64,000 bases of DNA, from contig JAWLDA010000019.1 of assembly GCA_041686855.1 (NCBI GenBank), forward strand, positions 1 to 64,000, read 5' to 3'. The stretch comes from JAWLDA01 sp041686855. Its GTDB lineage: Bacteria; Bacillota; Limnochordia; DTU080; RSA5. Below the pieces are notes generated by a model that ran no database searches, was not told the DNA's origin, and was given only the letters and a program-made list of their open reading frames with translations. How positions within the stretch are numbered: position 1 is the stretch's first letter; each line of letters opens with the position of its first letter. Positions 1 through 8,001 of the stretch are shown in pieces. Made by a program: the position numbers and the translations under genes.

Positions 1-65
1 AGGATAGTGGGTTCGAGTCATGATCTGGTCTCTCTCCTGTCTCTTTGACTCTACCCGAACTAAGC

Positions 66-1046
66 TCATGTGTCCAAATCGGTTAGGGGGCTAATGTGCT
101 TCCGTATCGTGGTGAGCGAGAGATCCTCCGCATGGACGACCACAAGAGTCACCCCCTGATTCTTGCAGATTTGTCGCTTGAGGGCATCGCGTTTACGCTG
201 AGCGGCCACTTCCCGTTTAGAAAAGGGGCCCGCGGCGATGTAGTGTTGTTGCCCGTTGAACTCAAAAGCTATGCGATTCAACGGGTAGAAGCGGTCGAGC
301 TCCATGCGCTCTCCAGTGGACGGGTTTTCAAGGAAGTCCGGTCGGGCGCCATCCTCACACTCCCGTGTGTCGGCGATCAAAGAGAGGCACGCTCGCATCA
401 GTGCTTCCCCTCGATATTTCGACTCGCCTAGGCGCCTTTTGACCTCTTCTTTGTAAGCTTGGTCGGCGTGTTGTAGACGGAACCAGATGGGCGCGAGCCG
501 GTTCACTTGAGCGATCGCTATCCAGCGTGCCTCGGCGAGTGTGCGGACGGCACGCTTCACGGTCTTCAGGTGCAGTCCGGTGAGCTTACTGAATTCCGCC
601 CATTTGAAGTAACCTGCCAATCCGTTGAATCTCGATGTCGCCTGCGGCAGGCCGTAGCAAAGAAGCGCCTGCGCTGGCAGGGCATGGGACGCTCGAATCA
701 AGTCCACCGGGATCTTCACGGTGGTGCGGTCGTTCAGGGCAGGTAAGACCGTTCGCCATCGGCGCTTCCCCGAGGACGGATCACGGTGCGGCACGAGCCA
801 TCCCGAGGCTACGGATCTTTTCAAGGCCTCATACACGGTGGACCGGGCCATAGAGATGCGCTGCGCGAGACGCTGGGGCACATGAGAACGCTGACGTCTG
901 TGCGTTGCATCAAAGCGCAATCTGATCCAAAGCAACTTCGAGGCGGGCGTCAACGTACGCGAAAGCAATAGCGCCAGTGGAACGTCAACCGTCCGTAGCT
1001 GCAACTGCACCTGTGCCACCTCCTCATCGGTCTCTTCCATTACCAC
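66..1046 (-). CDS. Winged-helix + PD-(D/E)XK-like nuclease fusion (left copy)
   Basis: 326 residues from GTG at 1046 (ATG at 1040 is also possible). Two winged-helix-like segments are visible: residues about 35-95 (ARSTVYEALKRSVASGW then a basic wing SGKRRW) and about 145-185 (LTGLHLKTVKRAVRTL). The C-terminal third (about 245-315) reads ELDRFYP, then FEFNGQQHY, then RKRDALKRQIC and VTLVVV. That order of an acidic residue (D251), E262 with QQH, and a late basic helix is the pattern of small PD-(D/E)XK / Vsr-like endonuclease domains often seen in phage proteins. Function is inferred as a sequence-specific DNA-binding nuclease; the target is unknown. A close paralogue lies at 45473-46537 in opposite orientation. 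Both genes have the same short motif repeated upstream. It could instead be a replication initiator or transposon-associated protein. Confidence 0.8.
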   Translation of the reverse strand: MVMEETDEEVAQVQLQLRTVDVPLALLLSRTLTPASKLLWIRLRFDATHRRQRSHVPQRLAQRISMARSTVYEALKRSVASGWLVPHRDPSSGKRRWRTVLPALNDRTTVKIPVDLIRASHALPAQALLCYGLPQATSRFNGLAGYFKWAEFSKLTGLHLKTVKRAVRTLAEARWIAIAQVNRLAPIWFRLQHADQAYKEEVKRRLGESKYRGEALMRACLSLIADTRECEDGARPDFLENPSTGERMELDRFYPLNRIAFEFNGQQHYIAAGPFSKREVAAQRKRDALKRQICKNQGVTLVVVHAEDLSLTTIRKHISPLTDLDT

Positions 1047-1196
1047 GAACTCACGCGCTCGAATCGCTGTGGAGAACTCCTCGCTCGTCTATACAAACAC
1101 TTGTTCGAAAGGCGCGCAAGTCCCTTCCTGTGACCCTCTCGGAAGGTGATATAACCCAAGGGATTTGATAATTGATGCGGCGGTAACGTTTGGGTC

Positions 1197-1616
1197 GTCC
1201 GAAAAATACCCGGTGCTGGCTCGGTGGAGGCTTCCGTCAACGATGCCAGAAGAAACGCCCTGCTCAACGAAGGTGCTTTCATGAACCCAAACCGAGGATG
1301 GTGGCATTACGCACACAGCAGGCACTTTTCGGACGGCGAGGAGTGTGACGAGAGCGCCTGAGGAGTGTGACGAGAGCGCCTGAGGAGAACCGCCCGAGGG
1401 GAACGCCTGGCAGTTGTTGATCCACGTGTCGGTCTACTTACCGATCCACTGTCGATCCACCGAGCGTCCGAGAAATGCCCGCACCTCACGCGAACGTTGC
1501 CGCAACGCATTCGTTCAAGCGAAACCCACGCGCGAAACCCCTGCTAGTGATGAGTGGAGCGTGGAACCAGGTCCAATGTTTGCTCGCCTAATGGGAGCTG
1601 CGAGCATTTTTCGGAC
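1197..1616. repeat. Cluster of four ~20-bp GTCCGA motifs, left
   Basis: Four dispersed copies in alternating orientation: 1197-1216 (+) GTCCGAAAAATACCCGGTGC; 1315-1334 (-) GTCCGAAAAGTGCCTGCTGT; 1466-1485 (+) GTCCGAGAAATGCCCGCACC; 1597-1616 (-) GTCCGAAAAATGCTCGCAGC. GTCCGA is invariant and the rest follows GTCCGARAAWTRCCCGCWGC. Spacings are 118 to 151 bp and all copies lie upstream of the leftward nuclease gene. Three more copies lie upstream of its paralogue at 44.7-45.3 kb. Binding or cleavage sites for the encoded protein are the natural guess (inference). Confidence 0.75.
1338..1386. repeat. 22-bp direct tandem repeat (2.2 copies)
   Basis: GAGGAGTGTGACGAGAGCGC + CT occurs at 1338-1359 and again perfectly at 1360-1381, with GAGGA starting a third copy. 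It lies within the motif region upstream of the nuclease gene. The two copies are identical, so the duplication is recent. Confidence 0.85.
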
Positions 1617-1692
1617 GAAGAACCGGCCACGCTGCGGGAGCTCAGCGTGGCCGATTCGGCTGGGATCGCTTCAGGGCGTGTTGGGCGATCGG

Positions 1693-1732
1693 CTGCCTAA
1701 AGGTGACTGCCTAAAGGTGACTGCCTAAAGGT
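1693..1732. repeat. 14-bp tandem repeat running out of the NlpC/P60 stop codon
   Basis: CTGCCTAAAGGTGA at 1693-1706 and 1707-1720, then CTGCCTAAAGGT at 1721-1732. On the minus strand the last copy contains the final codons and TAG stop of the NlpC/P60 gene (stop 1725-1727), so the array is a string of copies of the gene's own 3' end. Confidence 0.85.
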
Positions 1733-2198
1733 CGACGCCGATCAGTCGGCGGGCGCCCTTGTAGTACCGCTTGTGCCAGCCTTTATCTAAGTCAGAGACG
1801 GTCACGTCAACTTTGGAGTTAAAGTTGTGAATGTACTTTCCGTCACCGATGTAGATTCCGACGTGGGTGACGTCTTTTGGGTCTTCCGGGTGGTGGTTGA
1901 AGTACACGAGATCACCCGGTAGGAGATCCTCTTTAGCCACTTCGACGCCGAGCTTGGCCTGGCGATCGTCGTCGCGTGTCTTTAAGTCGATGCCGGCCAT
2001 CTTGTACACGGTGTAGGTGAAGCCGGAGCAATCAAAGATGTACTTTTCGGGGTTGTAGTTGTGCCGCAGGTATTTCACTTTCGGCATGAGGTCAAATGCC
2101 TTCTCGACCACGAGTTCGCCGGTGGTCTTCGCCGATACACTCCCGGCGGCGAGCGCAAAGAGTGAGAGGACGGTGACGAGGACGAAGAGTCTTTTCAT
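1725..2198 (-). CDS. Secreted NlpC/P60 cysteine peptidase
   Basis: 157 residues from ATG at 2198, chosen over the upstream in-frame start because GGAGG sits 8 bp before it and a clean signal peptide follows (MKRLFVLVTVLSLFALAAGS). One NlpC/P60 domain fills the mature protein. The catalytic cysteine is C57 in FDCSGF, the histidine H112 in THVGIYIG, and H124 in KYIHNF is the likely third polar residue. The PGDLVYF segment before the histidine is typical. Members cleave D-gamma-glutamyl-meso-diaminopimelate or related bonds in peptidoglycan stem peptides outside the membrane. No SH3 or LysM targeting domain is present, so it is a minimal enzyme. It is the last gene of a leftward run, 96 bp after the sulfatase. 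Confidence 0.9.
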   Translation of the reverse strand: MKRLFVLVTVLSLFALAAGSVSAKTTGELVVEKAFDLMPKVKYLRHNYNPEKYIFDCSGFTYTVYKMAGIDLKTRDDDRQAKLGVEVAKEDLLPGDLVYFNHHPEDPKDVTHVGIYIGDGKYIHNFNSKVDVTVSDLDKGWHKRYYKGARRLIGVDL

Positions 2199-2294
2199 CG
2201 AAGATACCTCCGCGACTGGTTTGGGGTCCGAACCAGTCGACACCTTCGACGACCCTCCCGTAACTCCGTGTGGCACTCTTTGGCAACGCCCGCG

Positions 2295-3758
2295 CTAGTC
2301 CGTCTCAAACCGCTTAAACTGCGGCTTCTCACCAGGTACCGGTGAATTGTGGAACGCTCCTCGATCAATGACTGCATCACGACCCCCAAAGGCCGCAACT
2401 TTGGCATGCTGCGCCGCATGCGCTTGCTCGTTCACGGCTTCGGGATCGAGTCGGTCTCGTAGCCTTTGTTCAAAGGCGGCGAGGATCGCTTCGTACTCGG
2501 GACGCCCGGCCAGATCCTGAGATTCATCGGGGTCACGGACGAGGTCGAAGAGTTGCGGCGCGCGGTTGACGTGATACATGTACTTGTACTGGCTGTCGGC
2601 GAGCGCGAACGAGGCGTCTTGAGAGCCGACGGCATGATACTCACACAGGATTGTCCGATCGCGGGACGGCTGCGTCGCCAACTGCCAAAGGGAGCGGCCG
2701 GGGCGGGGAGCCCGTTGCTCATCGGCTACAGCGCCGACGCCTTCCAGGATGGTTGGGTATACGTCGACGAGGGAGACGGGAGTCGTCACGACACGGCCTC
2801 GAGGGACGTCGGGGCCGGCAAGGATCATCGGCACGGCGGCAGCATCTTCGTACATCGTAAACTTGCCAAAGAGCCCCCGACCGCCCATATGCTCTCCGTG
2901 GTCAGAGGTGTAAACCACTCGAGTATTCTCGTCGAACCCAAGAGCTTTTAGAGCATCTAGGACTCGGCCAATCTGCCGATCTAAATGCGTGCACATTCCC
3001 AAGTAGGCGGCGACCAGGCGTCGAAGTGTCGCCTCGGAGAAGGGAACGTCCATCCCAAAGAAGCGTCGGAGGTGGTCGATGACCTCGTGCCGAGGCCACT
3101 CCTCCACCTGCCATTGAGGCGGAAGGGGGACGTCTTTAGGTAGATAGAGCGCAAACAACTCGTCCGGTGCAATGTAGGGTGGATGGGGACAGACAAAGGA
3201 GAGGAAGCAGACCCACGGTTGCTGATCGGTTGATTCATGGCGGCGCTGCAACCATTCGATTCCCGCGTTTGCGATCCTGACATCGTATTGCAGGTACGAA
3301 GAGTCGCCTGGGCCGGCCTCTTCGATCTCCGCACGCTTATTTCGAAACGGCGCTCCCTCACGGATGCTCCCCAGGAGGTCTCCGGTGCCGCCCACCACGT
3401 GGAGCGGTTGAATCTCTTCGGTGAACCCGTGATCGCTCTCCACAGAGTCGAAGTGTAGCTTGCCGATCGAGTCGACGCGGTGCCTCTGATCGCGCAAGAC
3501 GTGGGCCCAACTGCGGTCAGAGCCATCGTACGGAAAGGCGTTGTCCCAGTTGCCGATTTGGTGAACGTAGCGTCCCGTCGCAAGCGAAGCACGGGCGGGC
3601 ACACAGATTGGGCAATTGGTGTAAGCCCGAGTGAAGCGTGTGCCACCCGCGGCGAGTCGGTCGAGGTTGGGCGTCTGCACGCACGGATGGCCGTAGCAAC
3701 CGAGCGCGTTTCGATTGTGCTGGTCCGAGATGATAAAGAGTAGGTTTTGAGGTTTCAC
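2295..3758 (-). CDS. Sulfatase (formylglycine type)
   Basis: 487 residues from GTG at 3758; a GGGGGAGG site lies 11 bp upstream, and the in-frame extension to 3845 adds sequence unlike the family. Alkaline-phosphatase-superfamily sulfatase: metal-binding SDQ near residue 12, the formylglycine signature CVPARASLATGR with C52 as the residue to be oxidised, and a second metal site in YTSDHGEHMG. The N-terminal motif and overall size resemble choline-sulfatase and arylsulfatase relatives. No signal peptide is visible, so action on imported sulfate esters is likely. Activity needs a formylglycine-generating enzyme or anSME, which is not in the window. It is preceded by an alcohol dehydrogenase remnant and a dipeptidase in the same direction. 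Substrate unknown. Confidence 0.9.
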   Translation of the reverse strand: MKPQNLLFIISDQHNRNALGCYGHPCVQTPNLDRLAAGGTRFTRAYTNCPICVPARASLATGRYVHQIGNWDNAFPYDGSDRSWAHVLRDQRHRVDSIGKLHFDSVESDHGFTEEIQPLHVVGGTGDLLGSIREGAPFRNKRAEIEEAGPGDSSYLQYDVRIANAGIEWLQRRHESTDQQPWVCFLSFVCPHPPYIAPDELFALYLPKDVPLPPQWQVEEWPRHEVIDHLRRFFGMDVPFSEATLRRLVAAYLGMCTHLDRQIGRVLDALKALGFDENTRVVYTSDHGEHMGGRGLFGKFTMYEDAAAVPMILAGPDVPRGRVVTTPVSLVDVYPTILEGVGAVADEQRAPRPGRSLWQLATQPSRDRTILCEYHAVGSQDASFALADSQYKYMYHVNRAPQLFDLVRDPDESQDLAGRPEYEAILAAFEQRLRDRLDPEAVNEQAHAAQHAKVAAFGGRDAVIDRGAFHNSPVPGEKPQFKRFETD

Positions 3759-3783
3759 GTCTCTGGAAGCCTCCCCCAAAACG

Positions 3784-3906
3784 TTACTCGGTCCCGTGAG
3801 GCTTAAGAACCTGACGTGTCTGGGTCCCCTCGCGCAGTGCGTCAAACCCTTCGTTGATCTCGTCTAGCGTGAGGGTCGACGTGGTGAGCTCGTCGCGTCG
3901 GTCGCG
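3784..3906 (-). pseudogene. C-terminal remnant of a zinc-type alcohol dehydrogenase
   Basis: The last ~36 codons before the TAA at 3784 read ELTTSTLTLDEINEGFDALR then EGTQTRQVLKPHG. This matches the C-terminal end of medium-chain (zinc/MDR) alcohol dehydrogenases, where a beta strand is followed by (L/I)xxINEAFxxMxxG and a final strand. Nothing upstream encodes the catalytic or nucleotide-binding domains: the frame runs directly into the end of the dipeptidase gene (stop at 3911). I read this as the stub left by a deletion that removed most of an adh gene between the sulfatase and dipeptidase. Confidence 0.7.
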
Positions 3907-3910
3907 AACC

Positions 3911-4975
3911 CTACGTCCACGACCGACGCAAGAACTCAAGCCAGTTTCCGTGCATGATCTTGGCGATGTCTTTAGCGGTGTACCCGCGCCTTTGCAGGAG
4001 TTCGGGGATCTTTTGCAGGTCTGCAATCGTGTCGAACCCAAGTGGCGTCTGCTCGATGCCGTATCCGCCGTCGAGATCGGTGCCCAAGGCTACGTGGTCC
4101 GCGCTCCCGGCGAGGTTGCACATGTGGTCAATGTGGTCGACGACCGCCTCGAGGGTCGCCGTCTTCTCGTTGAATGCGATCCAGTGGACCCAGTCGGGCT
4201 GCAGCATCCACATGTCGAACGCGACGCCGATCACGCCGCGGCGCTCGACGATCGCTTTGATCTGTTCATCGTTCAACTGTCGCTGATTGGGTACCAGCGC
4301 TCGTGCATTGCAGTGACTGGCATGAACGGGGCCGTCAAAGGACTCAAGGGCCTCCCAAAAGGCCTGGTCGGCCAGGTGGGTAAGGTCGAGAATCATGCCA
4401 ATCTCGTCCATCGCTCGCAGGAGGGCGCGGGCGTCGCCCACGAGACCGCCTTCCGTGCCGGTCCCATGGGCGTAGCTGCTCACTCCGTAGTGGGAGAGGC
4501 CAATCAAGCGCAGCCCGCGATCCCACCACGCGGGAAGCTCATCAGGGGTGGTGATGGGATCCGCGCCTTCCATCGCAAGGACGACTCCGTGGGGTGGCTG
4601 GGCATCCGCATCGGCTTGACGCCACGCCTCCACGTGTCGCTCGAGCGCAGGCCAGTCTGCAAGGATGCTGAGGTGACCCAACCGCTCAAAGAGACGGTAG
4701 TAGGCGAGTTGGCCCATCGCCTTTGCGTGGCAGATCTCCTGGCCGTTGTTCCCCTTATAGCCGTTGGTCTTATGGGCGACACGGGCAATGAGCGTTGCGA
4801 AGCTGAGCATCACTCGCCCCTGCTTCAGCTCGGGAAAGGCAACGGTGCCCGCCGCACGCCCCTTCTCTTTGTAGTGCCGCTCACTCTTGCGGATCTGGGC
4901 GACCGTCTGCGTGAGATCGCGATTCCACTCAAGGGCGTTCATCGCTAGGTCCAAGTGTCCGTCCACAATAAGCAT
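3911..4975 (-). CDS. Membrane-dipeptidase family (M19) peptidase
   Basis: 354 residues from ATG at 4975 with GAGGG just upstream. M19 metal-binding residues are visible: DGHLD near the N terminus, MEGAD about residue 135, DLTHL about 198 and ASHCNAR about 219. A DLDGG motif near residue 300 matches the family. These are two-zinc TIM-barrel enzymes that hydrolyse dipeptides, often with a D-residue, or act on related amides. There is no signal peptide, so it is cytoplasmic here. It follows a ceramidase-like gene and solute-binding protein in the same direction, suggesting processing of an imported amide or peptide. Confidence 0.9.
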   Translation of the reverse strand: MLIVDGHLDLAMNALEWNRDLTQTVAQIRKSERHYKEKGRAAGTVAFPELKQGRVMLSFATLIARVAHKTNGYKGNNGQEICHAKAMGQLAYYRLFERLGHLSILADWPALERHVEAWRQADADAQPPHGVVLAMEGADPITTPDELPAWWDRGLRLIGLSHYGVSSYAHGTGTEGGLVGDARALLRAMDEIGMILDLTHLADQAFWEALESFDGPVHASHCNARALVPNQRQLNDEQIKAIVERRGVIGVAFDMWMLQPDWVHWIAFNEKTATLEAVVDHIDHMCNLAGSADHVALGTDLDGGYGIEQTPLGFDTIADLQKIPELLQRRGYTAKDIAKIMHGNWLEFLRRSWT

Positions 4976-4992
4976 GGGTGCGTCCCTCGCTT

Positions 4993-5085
4993 TAATCCGT
5001 CTACCTTAATCGTCTAATTGAGTCCGCCTGCCATAAACCGTCTAAGTTAAGCCGTCTGCTTAAACCGTCTACGTTAAGCCGTCTG
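4993..5085. repeat. Degenerate ~14-bp tandem array at the ceramidase-like 3' end
   Basis: About seven degenerate copies of CCGTCTACGTTAAG (period 13-15 bp) fill the space between the dipeptidase start and the ceramidase-like stop. On the minus strand the first copy is the end of the gene itself (CAGACGGCTTAA, coding QTA-stop, 5074-5085), followed by diverging copies such as GTAGACGGTTTAAG. Several copies keep the TAA. Confidence 0.85.
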
Positions 5086-6450
5086 TTGCGAGCGATCCGC
5101 CCCAAAGAGAGCGCCTGTCAACTCCTTGCCCGCATCGACCAAAATGGCTTCGGCGCCGACGTCGGGGAGCGACCACCGTGATGTCCACGTCTCGTAAGCG
5201 CCTTCCTCTTTGAGGGCGACGTCCGTTGGCGTGTAGCCGATGAACCCGTTGGCGAGACCGATCACGAAGGTCTTGGTCGCGCTCGAGGTCGCTTTTATGT
5301 TGAGGCCGATCTCGACAAAGACCTCACCCGGCAGCGAGATCAGAGCGGTATCGCCGATCCGGATCGCTTGCATCTCTGTCTCGATCTGCTCCGGCAACTT
5401 CGCCACCGCAAGACACTCTTGGGCGTACACCGGTCGCAAGCTTTCGGGGATGGGTTGGCCCACCACCCAGCTAAACGGGCCCTTATCCAGCTCGGGTTCG
5501 AGCGTCTCCCCGTTAATGATTCGCCTTGCGATCTCCAAGTCTTGTTGGCGGATCTCTTTGCGCTTGAACGTAAGTTTCGTTACTGCCGAGTCAAGCTTGG
5601 GCTCCTCCGTGAGCCGCATCTTACCGATGACCCGTGTCACTTCTCCCGCGAGAATCTCAGCGACACGCCGCGCCTGCTTGTGACCAGAGAGTGGCTGTGG
5701 ATCGTGGATGTCGATGTTGTTGATCTGGCCCTGCGCTCCGTTAAAGAGGAGCGTCGTGAAGCTCTCGCCTTTGATGTTCCGCATCACCTGGGCGAAGTGG
5801 CCAAAGTAGTCGGCCGAGAAGGCCAGGCCGTCGTCGGTGCCGACGTAATGGAGACAGTAGTTGACGGCTGCGGCGATCGGCGTCCCGTCCAGCGCTTCGA
5901 CGTAGAGGACCCCGACGTCCGGGTCGATGGGGCTCGTCGGCTCGAGGGCGTCTGAGTTCCCTCTTCCAGGGTTAAAGCGGACGGTACCGTCCGCCATGCG
6001 AAAACGTCTACAGAAACTGAGGCTCTCCTCCCGACCGACCCCGGTGCCGACACGGGCCGGCTGGAGGCGGTTCACCGCCAGCTTGACGGCGTCGGCGGCC
6101 TTGCCAACAAGCCAGTCGATGTACTCCTGGTCGTGCGTAATCCCCGCCATCGACATCATGGCAGGCCCGGTATGGGTGTGGGTGCACCCGATCATTACAT
6201 GCTCTCCGGGAATGTCGGTGAGCTCTTCGACCCGGGCGCGCAGGTTGGCAACATCCCGGTCCATGATTGCAATCACGTCCAGGTAAACCAGGGCGATGGG
6301 GTGAACGCCGTCGTCGAGGACGAGCGCCTTGGCGTAGAGGTCGTCGTGCACGTCGACAGCTCTACGGTCGTGTAAAGCTCCTTGAAGTGAGGCGCCGAGC
6401 GGGGGAGTGATAACACACTCGCCCACGCCGGCCCGTAAGCTCTCTGCCAT
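5074..6450 (-). CDS. Neutral/alkaline ceramidase-like hydrolase (copy 1)
   Basis: 458 residues from ATG at 6450 with AGGAGG 9 bp upstream. The start MAESLRAGVGECVITPPLG and later CTHTHTGP, NYCLHYVGT, FNGAQGQINN and LANGFIGYTPT are hallmarks of the neutral/alkaline non-lysosomal ceramidase N-terminal domain. The THTHTGP histidines and the later CLH histidine are the expected zinc ligands. Classic members hydrolyse the amide bond of ceramide, but short bacterial members like this lack the C-terminal immunoglobulin-like domain and a signal peptide, so the true substrate may be another N-acyl compound. It starts 14 bp after the solute-binding protein gene ends, so the two are co-transcribed. A second, shorter paralogue is at 11659-12858. 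Confidence 0.85.
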   Translation of the reverse strand: MAESLRAGVGECVITPPLGASLQGALHDRRAVDVHDDLYAKALVLDDGVHPIALVYLDVIAIMDRDVANLRARVEELTDIPGEHVMIGCTHTHTGPAMMSMAGITHDQEYIDWLVGKAADAVKLAVNRLQPARVGTGVGREESLSFCRRFRMADGTVRFNPGRGNSDALEPTSPIDPDVGVLYVEALDGTPIAAAVNYCLHYVGTDDGLAFSADYFGHFAQVMRNIKGESFTTLLFNGAQGQINNIDIHDPQPLSGHKQARRVAEILAGEVTRVIGKMRLTEEPKLDSAVTKLTFKRKEIRQQDLEIARRIINGETLEPELDKGPFSWVVGQPIPESLRPVYAQECLAVAKLPEQIETEMQAIRIGDTALISLPGEVFVEIGLNIKATSSATKTFVIGLANGFIGYTPTDVALKEEGAYETWTSRWSLPDVGAEAILVDAGKELTGALFGADRSQQTA

Positions 6451-6464
6451 CTCTTGTGTACCTC

Positions 6465-7733
6465 CTACTGCTCGCTAAGGATTGAGTTCATCAAACGAGT
6501 GATTTCGGAGAGGGCTGCCTGTGCGCCGATCTCACCCTCTCTCACGTGATTGAGAATGGGTTGCACCACAGGTGCGATCTCCGTGTACCGGACAAATGGA
6601 TAGACGCCGGCGTCACCCAAGATGCGCGGCGTGTTGGCGATGCTTGGGAACCGCTCGACGGCTTCTTCGACGGCCGGGGTGTCGTACGCCTCCATATACG
6701 GCGACATCGGGAACCCGAATGTGCGAGTAAGCTTCTCCTGCTGGCCGGGGCTGAGCATCACTTCGATCCAGCGCCACGCGTAGTCGGGATTCTTGGCCTC
6801 TTTGGGAATGACGAACATGTTACTCCAGGTCACCGTAGAGCGCTTTGAGCCCGACGGTCCCGGAGGCAAGTCGGTTTGGCCGACGGGGAATGGGGCGTTG
6901 GCCATCATGGCGCCGGCTGGAAGCTGATATTTGGCCATGGCGACTTGGCCGGCGTGGAATGCGTCGATACCGCCGAGTCCGTGGACCCGGTGCACATTAA
7001 ACAGGTCCGAGAGGAATTCCAGGGTTTGTAGACCGGCCGACGATTCGAAGGCAACCCCTGAAAAATCCTGGTTGTAGAGAGTAGTACCGTTGGCGTAAAG
7101 CCAGCCAGCAAAGTTGGGGATGCTCAGGCCGGAGTTGAAGCCGGCGACACGAATCGCCCCAGAGGCGTCCTCGCGGTGCAGTTTCTTCGCGGCGTCGACG
7201 AGTTCGCCCCAACTGCCCAGCGCGTCCGGGTCGGTGCTGATCCCGCTCTGTTCGAGGAGATTCATGTTATAGACAATCGTCTCAGCCTCCATCGACCACG
7301 GAGCGCCAAACACCTGGCCGTTGCGGTTGTTGAAGATTTGGGTGGAGGGGAAGAAGGAGTACTCTTGGACGACGCTCTTTTCCCAGTAATCGTTGAGTGG
7401 GCGCAGTACGCCGCGATCGTAGAGATCGAGCGCGTACGCGATCGAGGCGATCGTTGCGTCAGGCGCATTCCCGCCGGCGACGGCAATGAGGATGGGGTCG
7501 GCGCCGAAGTCGACGTACTGATACTCCACCTTGACGTCAGGGTACTTGGTCTCGAACTCCTCTTTAATGCCGTCAAACCAATGGCCTAATGTGCCGGCCG
7601 ACGTTTGCGCCCAGGCCTTCCATAGGTAGATGGTGATCGTCTCCTGGGCCGGAGCTGCCTGCGTGATTGAGACAGAGAGGATGATACCGAGGAGCAGGCT
7701 GAGAAAGGTTTGTCGCATCGTCTTTCGCTGCAT
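6465..7733 (-). CDS. ABC sugar-type solute-binding protein (family 1)
   Basis: 422 residues from ATG at 7733, chosen because it gives a proper signal peptide (MRQTFLSLLLGIILSVSITQ, then APAQE); the longer frame to 7790 adds an unlikely N terminus. The mature protein has the family-1 layout: ITIYLWKAW first strand, then DVKVEYQYVDFGADPILIAV and AGGNAPDATIA, with aromatic-rich hinge regions. Such proteins capture oligosaccharides, sugars or glycerol phosphodiesters outside the membrane for an ABC importer. No permease or ATPase genes are nearby, so it is an orphan. It is first in the leftward run with the ceramidase-like, dipeptidase and sulfatase genes. Confidence 0.9.
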   Translation of the reverse strand: MQRKTMRQTFLSLLLGIILSVSITQAAPAQETITIYLWKAWAQTSAGTLGHWFDGIKEEFETKYPDVKVEYQYVDFGADPILIAVAGGNAPDATIASIAYALDLYDRGVLRPLNDYWEKSVVQEYSFFPSTQIFNNRNGQVFGAPWSMEAETIVYNMNLLEQSGISTDPDALGSWGELVDAAKKLHREDASGAIRVAGFNSGLSIPNFAGWLYANGTTLYNQDFSGVAFESSAGLQTLEFLSDLFNVHRVHGLGGIDAFHAGQVAMAKYQLPAGAMMANAPFPVGQTDLPPGPSGSKRSTVTWSNMFVIPKEAKNPDYAWRWIEVMLSPGQQEKLTRTFGFPMSPYMEAYDTPAVEEAVERFPSIANTPRILGDAGVYPFVRYTEIAPVVQPILNHVREGEIGAQAALSEITRLMNSILSEQ

Positions 7734-7860
7734 TTGTGAAACAACCCCCAATTCGCCTTTGTGTGAAGATAAGCGAGAAAGTACACACATTTTCCAGGGG
7801 CCCGCGGCGATTCCTCCCCGACTGCGTTCACGAAAAGTTTAGGAGATGTTCATAGTTTCG

Positions 7861-7891
7861 TTACAAATTCCGTCGGGAAAAACGTTATAAT
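7861..7891 (+). promoter_or_regulatory. Putative sigma-70-type promoter for the adk leader
   Basis: A perfect TATAAT lies at 7886-7891. The best -35 candidate, TTACAA at 7861-7866, matches only three of six consensus bases at 19-bp spacing, so the -10 box carries the call. Transcription would begin about 7898, at the base of the first hairpin of the structured segment. Confidence 0.5.
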
Positions 7892-7896
7892 GATTT

Positions 7897-8001
7897 TGCA
7901 GAAGCACACGACCCCCCGGTGCTGTGCAAAATGTCCGTGCTGCCCAGGGCCCAGACCATTCGTGGTCTGGGCTCTGGGCGTCTTCGCGCGCCGCACGGAC
8001 A
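7897..8001 (+). ncRNA. Structured leader or small RNA with nested hairpins
   Basis: First hairpin: TGCA (7897-7900) with TGCA (7925-7928) and GCAC (7904-7907) with GTGC (7919-7922), loop C-rich. Second element: a 9-bp outer stem, TGTCCGTGC (7932-7940) with GCACGGACA (7993-8001), encloses a 16-bp hairpin, CCCAGGGCCCAGACCA (7943-7958), loop TTCG, TGGTCTGGGCTCTGGG (7963-7978), with a single G-T pair. No U-tract follows, so it is not a normal terminator. I do not recognise an SRP, 6S, tmRNA or known riboswitch core. It may be an adk leader or an independent small RNA. Confidence 0.55.

Larger units (their letters stand above)
1047..1724. other. Intergenic region with repeats, no credible gene
   Basis: 678 bp between the start of the winged-helix nuclease gene and the end of the NlpC/P60 gene. 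Open frames here have low-complexity, unrecognisable translations and no good ribosome binding sites. The region holds four copies of a 20-bp GTCCGA motif, a 22-bp tandem repeat and a 14-bp tandem repeat, each listed separately. Nothing else recognised. Confidence 0.7.

Noticed and set aside
8..26. GGGTTCGAGTC resembles a tRNA T-loop
   Set aside because: The flanking bases do not form a 5-bp T stem and no acceptor, D or anticodon arms are nearby.
1102..1119. Possible fifth GTCCGA motif (GTTCGAAAGGCGCGCAAG)
   Set aside because: Breaks the invariant GTCCGA and the central AAT; similarity is not above chance.
3854..4948. 364-codon open frame on the plus strand opposite the dipeptidase
   Set aside because: It mirrors the M19 gene codon for codon, has no ribosome binding site and no recognisable domains. 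Other long antisense frames (for example 60413-61213 and 18289-19188) are rejected for the same reason.
7897..8001. Identification of the structured RNA as SRP RNA, 6S RNA or a known riboswitch
   Set aside because: No conserved SRP tetraloop region, no 6S-type long bulged duplex, and no riboswitch core that I recognise.
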